A DNA stretch of 64,000 bases from Shimia sp. R9_2 (GTDB lineage Bacteria > Pseudomonadota > Alphaproteobacteria > Rhodobacterales > Rhodobacteraceae), in assembly GCF_017743735.1 (NCBI RefSeq), contig NZ_JAGHRO010000009.1, positions 62,001 to 126,000 of the forward strand, written 5' to 3'. The position numbers were made by a program, and so were the translations under genes. Under the pieces are notes generated by a model. The model was given only the letters and a program-made list of their open reading frames with translations, was not told where the DNA came from and searched no databases. Position 1 is the first letter of the stretch, and each line of letters begins with the position of its first letter. Below are positions 8,535 to 17,780 of the stretch, piece after piece.

Positions 8535-9664
8535 GCCAGATCTGAGGCCAGTTTTGCACCCTCGCTGAGGGCGGAAAGTTTGGCATAAGCGATGTCGGGA
8601 TCGACTGCGCCGAAACCGGCAAACGTGCCAAAGCCACAGTCGCTTCCAGCGACCACACGCTCGGCCCCTACGATGTCGCTAAAGCGTTGAAGTCTTTGGG
8701 AAACCAGCTCCGGATGCTCTACAAAATTGGTGGTTGTGTCGACGACGCCCGGCACCAGAACCTTGTCCTCCGGGATCTCGGATTTGCGGTCGCGGAACAC
8801 GGTCCATTCATGCGCGTGGCGGGGATTTGAGGTCTCAAAGAGCACATAGCGCGCTTTGGTGTCCATGAGCGTGGTGAAGACCTTGTCCATACCGATGTCA
8901 CAGCAGTGGGGGCCTTCGTAGTTGCCCCAACAGATGTGGATGCGGACGCGCTCTTGCGGGACGTCGCGCAGGGCGTGGTTCAGCGCCTCGACATGCAGGT
9001 TGGCGATCTGAACAAACTCATCGTCGCTGAGGTCGGTAAACAACATATGACGGGACAGGGCGAGGTCGGGGCAATCCAGTTGCAGATCAAGCCCGTGGGC
9101 GATGATGGTGTCGTATTCTTCTTTCATCGCATCGGCCAAAGCGGCGAGATAGGCCTCGCGATTCTTGTAAAAATCATTCTGCAAAAACAGCGAAACCACC
9201 CCCGGAGAGGCGGCATTCATGAAGCCCTGTTCGGCGCCATGGGTGGCCATGGCGGATTTCAGGTTATTGATATCTTTTAGTAATTCGCCTTGGCCTTTGC
9301 TACGGACTTCGCCGGTGCATTTGGGGCGGGCGTATTGTGGAGTGCCGCCGCCATCCGCGAGACGCTTGAGAAAACTGGGGAACATTTTCAGATCCGCCGG
9401 GGCGTTGCGCTCGCTGTCGCCAGAAAAACCGGTGTAGCGGTCTTTGACATAGGTGGCGTAGGAAATTTTGCTGGTTTCCCCGTCGCTTACAACGTCGACA
9501 CCTGCCTCGACCTGTTTGCGCACGGTGACGTCCACCGCAGCGGTCATGGCGGCGTCAAAAGCGGCGGGATCGTAGGGTGTTTCGTTCTCGCGTGCGAAGA
9601 TGAAATCCACCACCTCCTGCGTGCGGGGTAGGCTGCCGACGTGGGTCGTTAAGATTTTGCTCAT
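8531..9664 (-). CDS. MetE-like (cobalamin-independent methionine synthase II / epoxyalkane:CoM transferase family) zinc protein
   Basis: 377-residue single-domain TIM barrel of the MetE C-terminal/EaCoMT family, with the typical start LTTHVGSLPRTQEV and VDVVSDGE. Probable zinc ligands are His243 and Cys245 (RIHICWGNYEGPH) and Cys343 (AGSDCGFGTF), matching the His-x-Cys...Cys set that activates a thiol in this family. It is half the length of true MetE and lacks the folate-binding N-terminal half, so it is unlikely to be a housekeeping methionine synthase. In catabolic settings relatives transfer methyl or alkyl groups to thiols. Its coupling to an esterase and an aldolase suggests a step in substrate breakdown. 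Confidence 0.87.
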   Translation of the reverse strand: MSKILTTHVGSLPRTQEVVDFIFARENETPYDPAAFDAAMTAAVDVTVRKQVEAGVDVVSDGETSKISYATYVKDRYTGFSGDSERNAPADLKMFPSFLKRLADGGGTPQYARPKCTGEVRSKGQGELLKDINNLKSAMATHGAEQGFMNAASPGVVSLFLQNDFYKNREAYLAALADAMKEEYDTIIAHGLDLQLDCPDLALSRHMLFTDLSDDEFVQIANLHVEALNHALRDVPQERVRIHICWGNYEGPHCCDIGMDKVFTTLMDTKARYVLFETSNPRHAHEWTVFRDRKSEIPEDKVLVPGVVDTTTNFVEHPELVSQRLQRFSDIVGAERVVAGSDCGFGTFAGFGAVDPDIAYAKLSALSEGAKLASDLA

Positions 9665-9679
9665 GGGCCAAAATTTCCT

Positions 9680-9701
9680 GTCGGTATCGCGTCGGTATCG
9701 C
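9680..9701. repeat. Tandem 11-base direct repeat
   Basis: GTCGGTATCGC occurs twice in tandem, 15 bases upstream of the MetE-like start. It could be a binding site or simple slippage; no matching copies were noticed elsewhere in the window. Confidence 0.5.
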
Positions 9702-9790
9702 GGCTGAATTGCGGAGGTGCAATTTTCAGCGGGTGGCGTTAACTTTTGGGGGTGTTGCGCGGCGTACGTTGCGCCGCGCAGGGGGTCTTA

Positions 9791-10750
9791 TTAACCTTTC
9801 CACGTCGCCCCGGCGGGGTCGTTGGTGGCGGTGATGCGGTAAAGCCCGGCTTCGCCGGTCATGGAGGGCGCGGCACTGTAGCTTTCGCCGGGCATGGCCA
9901 GGGCGGTGTCCCCGGCGGAGAGGGTGACCTCCACGTCATCAATCTTGATGCGCCAGTGGCCGCTGGCGGGCATCAGCACCACGGGCTGATCGGTTTTGAC
10001 CTGCTCGGCCATCGCGGAGCCACGGGTGAGGAAATCCACTTCAAAGCCGGGTTTGTCTTTGATCATGGCGTCCTCGCCAATCACTTTAGCGGGTTTCTTT
10101 GACCCAAGCGCCATCAGATCCCAGTAGCGGGCGACGTATTTGCCAACCACATCCTCGACCGGCACTTCGGGGTAGGCTTTCAGCTCTTCCTCAGACAGGA
10201 GCGGCATAGGGCGCACATTGTGGGGCAGCTCCTGACCTTTCTTGCTGTCATAAAGCACGCCGTTGTCGCCCAGCATCAGGCCGTGGGCCTGCGCGTCCTC
10301 GATCACCTGCGGCGCCCATGTGACGCCGCCGCCCGCATCGTCACCGCCAAGGATCGACATGATCATGCCGTAGTCTTGGCCGACGTTTTCAAAGCCCCGG
10401 AAGATGCCGGTGGGAATGTTGAAGATGTCGCCTTCTTCGGCGATGAATTCACCGGCGGTGCCATAGCGGCCCCAGAAGAAGCGCCAGCGGCCTTTGGCGA
10501 CAAAAAACACCTCGGCGGTGGTGTGGCTGTGCAGGGAGTTGCGGCATTTGGGCGGCTGGCCTGCCGCACCGATGTTGAAGCCGATCTTATCGGTGATGTG
10601 GACGTGCTGATCGGGGGATTCAGACACGCCGCCGCCGACGATGGTGAAGTTCTCTTTCTGATCGGACCCCGGCGTGTGGGCGTCGATGAAGGCGGTTTTG
10701 CAGGGTTGAAGCTCGCCGTAGCGGACGATGCGGGATTGGATGGTGCTCAT
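9791..10750 (-). CDS. Bicupin domain protein
   Basis: 319-residue protein with two cupin folds. The first (residues about 70-140) has the metal-type motif RNSLHSHTTAEVFFVAKG with downstream GDIFNIPTGIFRGFEN. The second (about 240-310) has VVLMPASGHWRIKIDD and GDTALAMPGESY and lacks the histidine motif. The layout resembles ring-cleavage or isomerase bicupins, but the function cannot be assigned. The ATG has a strong AAAGGAG 8 bases upstream. It is separated from the upstream SnoaL-like gene by 166 bases that carry a GC-rich hairpin (10841-10868). Confidence 0.85.
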   Translation of the reverse strand: MSTIQSRIVRYGELQPCKTAFIDAHTPGSDQKENFTIVGGGVSESPDQHVHITDKIGFNIGAAGQPPKCRNSLHSHTTAEVFFVAKGRWRFFWGRYGTAGEFIAEEGDIFNIPTGIFRGFENVGQDYGMIMSILGGDDAGGGVTWAPQVIEDAQAHGLMLGDNGVLYDSKKGQELPHNVRPMPLLSEEELKAYPEVPVEDVVGKYVARYWDLMALGSKKPAKVIGEDAMIKDKPGFEVDFLTRGSAMAEQVKTDQPVVLMPASGHWRIKIDDVEVTLSAGDTALAMPGESYSAAPSMTGEAGLYRITATNDPAGATWKG

Positions 10751-10916
10751 GATGTGTCTCCTTTGGATTGGTTGGAATTTGAGGGGGGATCAAATTCCTT
10801 GTCCGGGAGGACGGTTGTTCAAGCGCCGGGCACGCAGAGAGGCGCGGTGTGCATGAAAGCGCCGCGCCGCCTGTGTGGCGTTGAGATATGAGTTTGCTGC
10901 CAGCACCAAGCGCGCC

Positions 10917-11906
10917 CTAGAGCTCGCCGGTGTGCAGCAGGATTTGTTTCCAGACGGCGGTTTCGTCAAACAGGGTCCATTCGCGGCGCAGGCGGATGTC
11001 GCCGCCAATCAGCTCGCCCCATTCCGCGTGGCTGATGCCGAGCACATAGAGATCGGCCCCTGTGGGCGCGCCAAGCGCGCCCCAGCCGTCGTGTTTACCG
11101 TGCAGGCTCCAGCGGATCGCTGAGCGGGGCGGCATGTTGGGATCGTCGCGGCCGATCTGGTGATGGATGGTGAATGTGGCCGAGGGCATGGAGGCGCGCA
11201 GGGACATCCAGAAACGCTCGACCGGATCCCAGCTGTGGCCGATGGCCCCACCGGGATACTCGCTTTGCACGGCGCGGTTATAGTGCCGTTTGATCGCCGC
11301 CATATCGGCATCCACCATCGAGGTCAGCAGATCGGCGTGGCGCTGGCCCCATGCATTGTCATTGCCGGTGCCCTTGTAAGGGCCGTCGATGTCATTGGCC
11401 GGGGTGAAAGGTTTCACGCAGGCTTCTGGGCCGCCTTCGCGGGCAATCAGATCACGGGCAAAGTCTTTGGGATCCCAGCCCATCTGGCGCACCACCGCGC
11501 CGTTGTCGCGGATCAGCCATTCGTCATCAATGGCGTTATTCTTGGCGTGGCAATCCGCCAGAATGCGGTAGGTGAGCTTGCTGCCGGTGGCCTTGCCAAA
11601 GACGCCATCGCCCAGATGGGTCGCGGTGGACATGATCCGGTGGCTGGAGAGCATGCCCTCCTCCGGTGTGCCGGACCAGATCACATCTTCGCCCAGCAAC
11701 GTACGATCAGGAAATTCTGCAAGCGTCGCCATGGTGGCGCCAATCACGCCTGCGTTGCCGCGCGACACAGAGCCGGGCATGCGCACCGCCACATCCGGGG
11801 CGTAATAGTCATGCAATGTGGCCATGCCGCGGTCTTCCCAAATCTCTTTGGTGATGCCGATGATGTAGTCGGGGAAGTCCTTAAACTTCGGGTCAAAGCC
11901 TTGCAT
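10917..11906 (-). CDS. SnoaL/NTF2-like two-domain protein (copy A)
   Basis: 329-residue protein built from two NTF2-like domains. The first begins FPDYIIGITKEIWEDRGMATLHDYYAPDV in two runs, with a helix then an acidic pocket; the second begins about residue 180 with HADLLTSMVDADMAAIKRHYNRA and ends RLRREWTLFDETAVWKQI. Such SnoaL-like proteins include polyketide cyclases and dehydratases, but most are unassigned. I chose the ATG at 11906, which has AAGGAT upstream and begins 5 bases after the LacI stop codon; a longer frame would overlap LacI. It is one of four SnoaL-like proteins in this island. Confidence 0.83.
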   Translation of the reverse strand: MQGFDPKFKDFPDYIIGITKEIWEDRGMATLHDYYAPDVAVRMPGSVSRGNAGVIGATMATLAEFPDRTLLGEDVIWSGTPEEGMLSSHRIMSTATHLGDGVFGKATGSKLTYRILADCHAKNNAIDDEWLIRDNGAVVRQMGWDPKDFARDLIAREGGPEACVKPFTPANDIDGPYKGTGNDNAWGQRHADLLTSMVDADMAAIKRHYNRAVQSEYPGGAIGHSWDPVERFWMSLRASMPSATFTIHHQIGRDDPNMPPRSAIRWSLHGKHDGWGALGAPTGADLYVLGISHAEWGELIGGDIRLRREWTLFDETAVWKQILLHTGEL

Positions 11907-11911
11907 GGCGT

Positions 11912-12949
11912 TTATCCTTCTTGCGGGGGCCAATTGGCAGGCACGCGGGCGGAGCCGCGCACGATCAGCGGGGCCGTTATGGAGACCTGGCGGGGGGCTG
12001 CGTTGGCGGGGTCTTCGATGTGGGCGAGCAGAGCGTCTACGGTTTCTGCCACCATCAGATTGGCGCGCTGGCGCATGGTGGTGAGGTCATAGGCCCGCCA
12101 GGCGGCGGGGGGCACATCGTCAAAGCCGACCACAGAGACATCTTCTGGGATCTTGAGATCAAGGCCAAAGCGCAGCTCGTCCATCACTGCGAAAGCCATG
12201 TGATCATTGGCGACAAACACCGCGTCGGGACGCTCGTCTGCGGGCACGTTGAACATGGCGTGGGCGGTTGCGCGGGTGTGGTCGGTGTCAAACTCGCCGC
12301 AGCCGCGGGCAAAGAGGCTCTGGCCCAGTTCTTCCAAACCGGCGCGGAAGCCCGCCTCGCGGTCGCGCTGTGTAGACGCCCCTTCCCAACCGGCGATATA
12401 GGCGATTTTCTTATGCCCGCCAGCAACGAGGAACTGCGCAAGCTCGCGTCCACCAGCGAAGTTGTCTGAGGTCACCGAGCTCACGCCTTGGGTTTTCTCA
12501 AACCGGTTGAAATGGACCACCGGCACATTGGCCTGAATGCATTTCTGCGACAGTTTGGAGGACATGGCGACAGAGGCGGTGACGATGCCATCTACCTGAT
12601 AATCCAGAATTTCCTGAACCACATCGTCGATGGGCCCTGCGGTTTGCGAGGCCATGAAAACCAGCACGTGGTAGCCTTTTTCCTGAAGCGCGTTGGAGAG
12701 GATTTCCAGCGTCTCCGGGTAAAAGTAGTTGTCCAGATAGGCGACCACGAGGCCAATGATGCGGCTTTTGCCGGAGACCATGGCGCGGGCGAGCACGTTG
12801 GGGCGGTAGCCCAGCTCCTCAGCCGCCTTGCGCACTTTGTCTACGGTTTTCTGGCTCACCGAGGCACCGGGAGTGAAGACGCGGCTGACCGCAGATTGGC
12901 TGACGCCAGCACGCTCGGCCACTTGCAGGGAGGTGACTTTCTCCGCCAT
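11912..12949 (-). CDS. LacI-family transcriptional regulator
   Basis: 345-residue regulator. Its N-terminal helix-turn-helix reads SLQVAERAGVSQSAVSRVF, then the hinge helix (RPNVLARAMVSGKS). A periplasmic-binding-protein-like effector domain follows (IIGLVVAYLDNYFYPE, later ARPDAVFVANDHMAFAVMDE-like and SVVGFDDVPPAAWRAYDLTT). It is embedded in the catabolic operon, overlapping the SDR stop by one base (TGATG). Two perfect or near-perfect LacI-type palindromes lie at 21291-21365 before the ABC importer. It is the only LacI gene in the window, so it is the obvious candidate to bind them. The inducer is probably the imported sugar-like substrate or an intermediate. Confidence 0.94.
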   Translation of the reverse strand: MAEKVTSLQVAERAGVSQSAVSRVFTPGASVSQKTVDKVRKAAEELGYRPNVLARAMVSGKSRIIGLVVAYLDNYFYPETLEILSNALQEKGYHVLVFMASQTAGPIDDVVQEILDYQVDGIVTASVAMSSKLSQKCIQANVPVVHFNRFEKTQGVSSVTSDNFAGGRELAQFLVAGGHKKIAYIAGWEGASTQRDREAGFRAGLEELGQSLFARGCGEFDTDHTRATAHAMFNVPADERPDAVFVANDHMAFAVMDELRFGLDLKIPEDVSVVGFDDVPPAAWRAYDLTTMRQRANLMVAETVDALLAHIEDPANAAPRQVSITAPLIVRGSARVPANWPPQEG

Positions 12950-13713
12950 CAGTCTGCCGTCCAGCCGCCGTCGATCAGCATGGAGGTGCCGGTGACCAAT
13001 GCGGAGGCCTCTGTGGCGAGATAGAGGACAGCGCCCATGATGTCCTCCACTTCGCCGATGCGCCCAAGTTTGATTTTCTCTTTGATCCAGGCGGCGCGCT
13101 CCGGGTTGTCAAAGGTCGATTGCGTGAGTGGTGTGCGGATGAAGGTCGGGCAGACGGTGTTGATGCGGATCTTGGACTGGCCCCATTCGATGGCCATGGC
13201 TTTGACCATGCCTTCAAGCCCATGTTTGGAGGCGCAGTAGACCGCGCGGTCGATGCCGCCCACATGGCCCATCTGGCTGGAGATATGAATGATTGAGCCG
13301 GGTTTGCCTGCTGCGACCATGGCCTTTGCAGCATAGGCCGAGAGGAAATAGGCCGACCGCAGGTTCAGCCCCATCACGGCGTCGTAGTCTTCCGGTGTGG
13401 TCTCCATCGCGGGGCCGTGGCGCGCCAGACCGGCGGAGTTCACGACCACATCAAAGGCGCGTTCCGCCATCACGGGGGCAAGTGCCTCCAGATCGTTCTG
13501 ATCCAGCGACAGCGCCTCGGCGCTGTGGCCCGCTGAGGTGAGTGCGGTGACGGTGTCGTTGAGTTTGTCCACACCGCGCGCGGCGCAGACCACATGCGCG
13601 CCTGCCTCAGCCAGCGCCACGGCGCATCCCTGACCGATGCCGGAGGAGGCTCCGGTGACAAGCGCGGTCTTGCCAGCAAGGGAAAAGGACGGGGTGCGGG
13701 GCAGTTGGGTCAT
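12949..13713 (-). CDS. Short-chain dehydrogenase/reductase (SDR)
   Basis: 254-residue classical SDR. The cofactor motif is TGASSGIGQG near residue 20, followed by NSAGLARHG, the active-site YCASKHG pair (Tyr-x-x-x-Lys) and a C-terminal SALVTGTSMLIDGGWTAD. An Ala-Arg pair after the second strand (CAARGVDKL) leans towards NADP(H), but NAD cannot be excluded. The start codon overlaps the upstream SnoaL-like stop (TGATG), and its own stop overlaps the LacI start, so it is firmly inside the operon. It probably oxidises a hydroxyl of a pathway intermediate, as in gluconate or fuconate-type routes. Confidence 0.94.
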   Translation of the reverse strand: MTQLPRTPSFSLAGKTALVTGASSGIGQGCAVALAEAGAHVVCAARGVDKLNDTVTALTSAGHSAEALSLDQNDLEALAPVMAERAFDVVVNSAGLARHGPAMETTPEDYDAVMGLNLRSAYFLSAYAAKAMVAAGKPGSIIHISSQMGHVGGIDRAVYCASKHGLEGMVKAMAIEWGQSKIRINTVCPTFIRTPLTQSTFDNPERAAWIKEKIKLGRIGEVEDIMGAVLYLATEASALVTGTSMLIDGGWTAD

Positions 13714-14762
13714 CAGGTCATTCCATCAGGCAGTGTCAGGCGCGCAAGGCTGCGCGCTTTGTTGAATTCCCGCAAGCGGGCGAAGACATCAACACCCAAC
13801 TGCCGGTAGATGTCGAGCAGATCGACAAGCACCCAGTTTTCGCGGATCTTGTCGCCTTCTACGCGCCAGAAATCGAGGCTGCGCAGGCTGATCTTTTTGC
13901 CGGAGGGGGCAATCCCCATCCAACCGTCCGCGCTGAGGCTCTGCATCATATTGGGCCAGCCGGTGACGGCGGCATAAGCCCCGTCCCCAAAGAAATGATG
14001 GGTGATTTCATCTTCATGCTGGCCGCGATCCGGCATGGCCTTGAGGAAAGGGATCTGGTGCCAGTTGCGAAAGCCTGCGGTGCCACGCGCGGTGCCGATG
14101 CCCGCCGGGCCATACCAGCTCATGCGGGGATGCCAGAAGCGGTCAAGCTCCATCACACGCGGGTCCGGATCTTTGGGATGTTTCACCAAAGCCGTGAGCA
14201 TATCGAGGATCAGCTGGCAGCTCTGCGCGCTTTGCTCTGAATCATAGGGCCTGGCCACCAGCCCGTCACAGGTGGCCGGGCCGGGCACCCGCCATTCACG
14301 CCCCAGCGAGGGCGCCATGGGCCATGCATGGGCCTGCATCATCACCTCAGGAATGTCCCAGATCGCCTGTATCTCCACCACTTTGCCATCTTCAAAACGG
14401 AAAAATTCGTGGTAGCGCATGGCGATTTGGTGGCCGGTGGGCGGGATGTCGAGCCACGGGGCGAGAAACACGCCAGTGTAGTGACCGCCACAGCCGACCC
14501 AATCCTGACCAAAGGCATCTGCGCCCGCCATGACAATAAAGTCGCGCCGCTCCAGATCGGGTACCGCCGCAAACAGCGGCGCGAAGGCGCGCTCATAAAG
14601 CGCCTCTGGCCCGGTCAGGTCGCCAAACGGATGGCACAGATGGACGTCTACATCCGGCGCGCAGAGCTGCGCCAAGGCATTCTGCACTGCGGCCGCGTCA
14701 AAATCATAAGCCGCCTCACGAAACGTCTTGATCGCTGCCTTATGCCGGGTGTGTCTGTCCAT
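13713..14762 (-). CDS. SnoaL/NTF2-like two-domain protein (copy B)
   Basis: 349-residue protein with two NTF2-like domains. The first contains LCAPDVDVHLCHPFGDL and the pocket helix AFAPLFAAVPDLERRDFIV; the second contains ELDRFWHPRMSWYGPAGIGTARG and ends DFWRVEGDKIRENWVLVDLLDI. The second half closely parallels that of copy D (21436-22458), which also reads WWGPTGIGA and ENWIFIDLLHF, so these are paralogues. I favour the ATG at 14762, which follows GAGGAAA, over a TTG 15 bases upstream, though the spacing is short. Function unknown. Confidence 0.82.
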   Translation of the reverse strand: MDRHTRHKAAIKTFREAAYDFDAAAVQNALAQLCAPDVDVHLCHPFGDLTGPEALYERAFAPLFAAVPDLERRDFIVMAGADAFGQDWVGCGGHYTGVFLAPWLDIPPTGHQIAMRYHEFFRFEDGKVVEIQAIWDIPEVMMQAHAWPMAPSLGREWRVPGPATCDGLVARPYDSEQSAQSCQLILDMLTALVKHPKDPDPRVMELDRFWHPRMSWYGPAGIGTARGTAGFRNWHQIPFLKAMPDRGQHEDEITHHFFGDGAYAAVTGWPNMMQSLSADGWMGIAPSGKKISLRSLDFWRVEGDKIRENWVLVDLLDIYRQLGVDVFARLREFNKARSLARLTLPDGMT

Positions 14763-14825
14763 TTTCCTCTTGCTCAAAATATCCCGGGGAGTCTGAGGGG
14801 CTGGCCCCTCAGTCCCGAAATCACC

Positions 14826-16157
14826 TCACTCGGCGGCGTCACGGTAAGGCGCGCCGGTGCCATAGGGCACGTTGATGCCGCCATAGCGGCGCACGCGGAC
14901 GTTGCATTGCTCTGCGTGGCCCACAAAGCCTTCGAGCATGCAGAGGCGCGAGCCATATTCGCCAATCAGCGTCGCTGCCTCATCTGTGGTGACTTTCTGA
15001 TAGCTGTGAGTTTTCAGGTATTTACCCACCCAGAGACCGCCAGTATAGCGGCCCGCCTTTTTGGTGGGCAACGTGTGATTGGTGCCGATCACCTTGTCGC
15101 CGTTGGAGACATTGGTGCGTGCGCCGAGGAACAGCGCGCCGTAGCAGGTCATGTTCTCAAGGAACCAATCGTCGCGGTCGGTCATCACCTGCACATGCTC
15201 AGAGGCGATGTCATCGGCCACCTCAAGCATTTCCTCATAGGTGTCACAGACAATCACCTCGCCGTATTCATCCCAGCTCACGCGCGCGGTGTCTGCGGTG
15301 GGCAGGATCTGCAAGATACGCTCGATCTCCACAAGGGTCTCTTCGGCGAGTTTCTTGCTGTTGGTCAGCAGCACACAGGGGCTGTTGTAACCGTGCTCTG
15401 CCTGACCCAGCAGGTCGGTGGCGCAGAGTTCGGCGTCAGCGGCGGTTTCATCTGCGATCACCATGGTTTCGGTTGGACCGGCAAAGAGGTCGATGCCGAC
15501 GCGGCCAAAGAGCTGGCGCTTGGCTTCGGCCACAAAGGCGTTGCCGGGGCCAACCAGCATATGCACCGGATCAATGGTCTCGGTGCCGATTGCCATTGCA
15601 CCAATCGCCTGAATGCCGCCCATCACATAGATCTCATGGGCGCCGCCCAGATGCATGGCGGCAATCACGGCTGCGTTGGGCTTGCCCTGAAATGGCGGGG
15701 TGCAGGCGATGATGCGGGGCACACCGGCCACAGAGGCGGTGGCCACGGACATATGCGCCGAGGCCACCATGGGGAATTTGCCGCCGGGCACGTAGCAGCC
15801 CACGGATTGCACCGGGATGTTTTTGTGGCCGAGGATCACGCCCGGCATGGTTTCCACTTCGATGTCCAGCATGGAATCCCGCTGAGCCTGAGCAAAGTTG
15901 CGCACCTGCTCCTGGGCAAATTTGATGTCGGCCAGCTCGCGCTCGGTCAGCGAGGCGATCAGCGCGTCGATCTCTTCCTGGCTCAGGCGGAAGGACTCGG
16001 GGGAATAATTGTCAAATTTCTCAGACAGCTCGCGCACGGCAGCATCGCCGCGGGTTTCAATGTCTTTGAGCGTGGCTTCGACCACAGCGCGGGTTTTGGC
16101 ATCGTCTTCGGCGCGTTCCGCTTGGTCTTTGCCGCGTTTCAGATACTCGATGGTCAT
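14826..16157 (-). CDS. Histidinol dehydrogenase-family NAD-dependent alcohol dehydrogenase (HpsN-like)
   Basis: 443-residue HisD-fold enzyme starting MTIEYLKRG. HisD catalytic features are present: the zinc pair Gln and His in [12 protein letters not shown], the general-base Glu-His in ASEHVQVM, the Asp/His region [13 protein letters not shown] and the last zinc His in FVGHAEQ. The NAD site reads GIQAIGAMA and [15 protein letters not shown]. Its sequence is much closer to the sulfopropanediol dehydrogenase HpsN group of Roseobacters than to biosynthetic HisD, and no histidine genes are near. It probably oxidises a primary alcohol to an acid in two NAD-dependent steps. The start at 16157 is set by GGGAGA 8 bases upstream; a longer frame exists but has no such site. 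Confidence 0.87.
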   Translation of the reverse strand: MTIEYLKRGKDQAERAEDDAKTRAVVEATLKDIETRGDAAVRELSEKFDNYSPESFRLSQEEIDALIASLTERELADIKFAQEQVRNFAQAQRDSMLDIEVETMPGVILGHKNIPVQSVGCYVPGGKFPMVASAHMSVATASVAGVPRIIACTPPFQGKPNAAVIAAMHLGGAHEIYVMGGIQAIGAMAIGTETIDPVHMLVGPGNAFVAEAKRQLFGRVGIDLFAGPTETMVIADETAADAELCATDLLGQAEHGYNSPCVLLTNSKKLAEETLVEIERILQILPTADTARVSWDEYGEVIVCDTYEEMLEVADDIASEHVQVMTDRDDWFLENMTCYGALFLGARTNVSNGDKVIGTNHTLPTKKAGRYTGGLWVGKYLKTHSYQKVTTDEAATLIGEYGSRLCMLEGFVGHAEQCNVRVRRYGGINVPYGTGAPYRDAAE

Positions 16158-16235
16158 CTCAGTGTCTCCCGCCCCGCAGGATCGGCGGGGCCTCATTCAT
16201 AGAGTGGGGTCCCGGACTTGTGCCCGGGACATGGT

Positions 16236-16769
16236 TTATTTTGCCTCTGGACGGGGCGCTTCTTTTTCACCGCGGTCATAGGCTTCCCAGCCTTCGCCGT
16301 TGAAGATGTCGACCCCCAGCTGGGCGGCCACATGGGCGAAATCCACGTTCACCCAGTTGTCGACAATCTTGCCGTCCACCACTTTCCAGAAATCCATGTA
16401 GCGGATTTCGACGCGTTTGCCGGTGGGGGCAATGCCGAGGAATTCACCGGAGTGGGTGGCTTCCTGACGGCCAAAGGCCGCGGCCCATTCGCCCATGTAG
16501 AGGCGGGCCTCATCGATGCAGGTCTTGTCGGAAAATGCCGCTTGGAACGGGCGTTGCCAATTGTCCTGAAATTCCTTGAGGCCGGTTTTGGTGCCGCAGC
16601 CCTGGTTGCCCATCCAGCGGAAGCCTTGGGTGAAGAATTCGCCGATATCGTCGATGCGGTGGTCGTTGAGACCATCCACCATGGTTTCGATCACGCGGCG
16701 GGTGTCTTCGGTTTTGCTCATATCCGTGTCACGGGTCAGAACGGCTTGTTCGGGGCGAGAACCTTTCAT
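16236..16769 (-). CDS. SnoaL/NTF2-like single-domain protein (copy C)
   Basis: 177-residue SnoaL-like protein with one NTF2 fold: MVDGLNDHRIDDIGEFFTQ as the N-terminal helix, then FRWMGNQGCGTKTGLKEF, and GIAPTGKRVEIRYMDFWKV as the central sheet. The GIAPTGK motif recurs in copies B (GIAPSGK) and D (GIAPTGK), which supports common ancestry. The start at 16769 is preceded by AGGAGA 6 bases upstream. It lies between the ABC permease genes and the HpsN-like gene in the same direction. Function unknown; the family includes cyclases and dehydratases acting on small acidic molecules. Confidence 0.85.
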   Translation of the reverse strand: MKGSRPEQAVLTRDTDMSKTEDTRRVIETMVDGLNDHRIDDIGEFFTQGFRWMGNQGCGTKTGLKEFQDNWQRPFQAAFSDKTCIDEARLYMGEWAAAFGRQEATHSGEFLGIAPTGKRVEIRYMDFWKVVDGKIVDNWVNVDFAHVAAQLGVDIFNGEGWEAYDRGEKEAPRPEAK

Positions 16770-16895
16770 GGTTAGTCTCCTAGTAGAATGCGTTGTTTGT
16801 TTTGAGTTGGGCGTAAGAAGCCCCACTCAAGAAATCACGGGGCATCCTGTTGAGCGCAGGGTGGCGCGCCATGGCGCTGTGGCGGGCGGTGGCGC

Positions 16896-17780
16896 TCATC
16901 CTTTCACGGCCCCTGCGGTCAGGCCCGAAACGATCTGGCGCTGGAAGAACATCACCAGCACAAAGAGCGGTGCGGTGGCGGAGACCACGGAGGCAACAGC
17001 AAACATCACGTTGCCCTCTTCCTGTGTGGAGCCAAGGAAGCCGTAGATCGCAGGCACCATGGTGCGGTTCTCTTCGCTGAGCAGCATCGAAGTGACCGAG
17101 AAGTCATTATAGGCCAGCAGGAAGGAGAACAGGCCGGTGGTGATCACGCCGGGCCACATCACCGGGATGATCACATGGCGGAAGGCCTGGAACTGGTTGC
17201 AGCCGTCGACCTTGGCGCTTTCGTCCAGATCCTTGGGGATGTTCAGGAAGAAGGAATGCAGCATCCAGAGCGTGAATGGCTGGTTGATGGCGACAAGCAC
17301 GATGATTGCGGTGGGGATATGGCCCCAGAGGTTCCATTCAAAGAATGGCAGCAGGTAGCCCGAAACCAGCGTGATATGGGGCATGGCGCGAAACACCAGC
17401 GCGATCATCAAAAGCCAGAAGGAATAGTTGTGACCCGAGCGCGCCAGCGCATAGCCGCCCAATGTGCCAAAGGTCAGCGAGATCACAACGGTGAAGAACA
17501 CGATGATGAAAGTGTTGATCGCCGCGCGCCAGAATTCTTCCTGCACCCAAGCGCCTTCATAGCCTTTGCCGGTGAAGGTGCCGCCGGTTTCAATCAGCGT
17601 GCGCGTGCCGGTGAGGGCCTGGGTCCAGTCCGCCTTGGAGAAGAAATCCCCCTGCACTTTGAAGGAGCCCCAGAGGGTCCAGAGGAAGGGGAAGGAGGCG
17701 ACAATCACCCAGAGCAGCACGAAGGCTGAGGAGATCACAATCAGGCTGCGGGAGGAGCGGTTTGCAATGGTGGAGGACAT
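16896..17780 (-). CDS. Sugar-type ABC transporter permease (MalG-like)
   Basis: 294-residue inner-membrane permease with six predicted helices. The EAA loop that contacts the ATPase is seen as IPKDLDESAKVDGCNQFQAF followed by IPVMWPG. It ends AGAVKG, typical of MalG-type subunits (TAGAVKG). The ATG at 17780 overlaps the stop of the upstream permease (TGATG), and AAAGGAAAGG lies just before it, so I reject a start 30 bases further upstream. Together with 17780-18808, 18887-20122 and 20203-21252 it forms a complete carbohydrate uptake (CUT1-type) importer. Confidence 0.94.
   Translation of the reverse strand: MSSTIANRSSRSLIVISSAFVLLWVIVASFPFLWTLWGSFKVQGDFFSKADWTQALTGTRTLIETGGTFTGKGYEGAWVQEEFWRAAINTFIIVFFTVVISLTFGTLGGYALARSGHNYSFWLLMIALVFRAMPHITLVSGYLLPFFEWNLWGHIPTAIIVLVAINQPFTLWMLHSFFLNIPKDLDESAKVDGCNQFQAFRHVIIPVMWPGVITTGLFSFLLAYNDFSVTSMLLSEENRTMVPAIYGFLGSTQEEGNVMFAVASVVSATAPLFVLVMFFQRQIVSGLTAGAVKG

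Noticed and set aside
14826-16157. Calling this gene hisD (histidine biosynthesis)
   Set aside because: No his genes nearby, it lies in a catabolic operon, and the sequence resembles HpsN-type alcohol dehydrogenases more closely.
14328-16202. 624-codon open frame on the plus strand
   Set aside because: It is antisense to the HpsN-like and SnoaL-like genes, is rich in His, Gly and Ala as expected of a GC-bias shadow, and matches no family.
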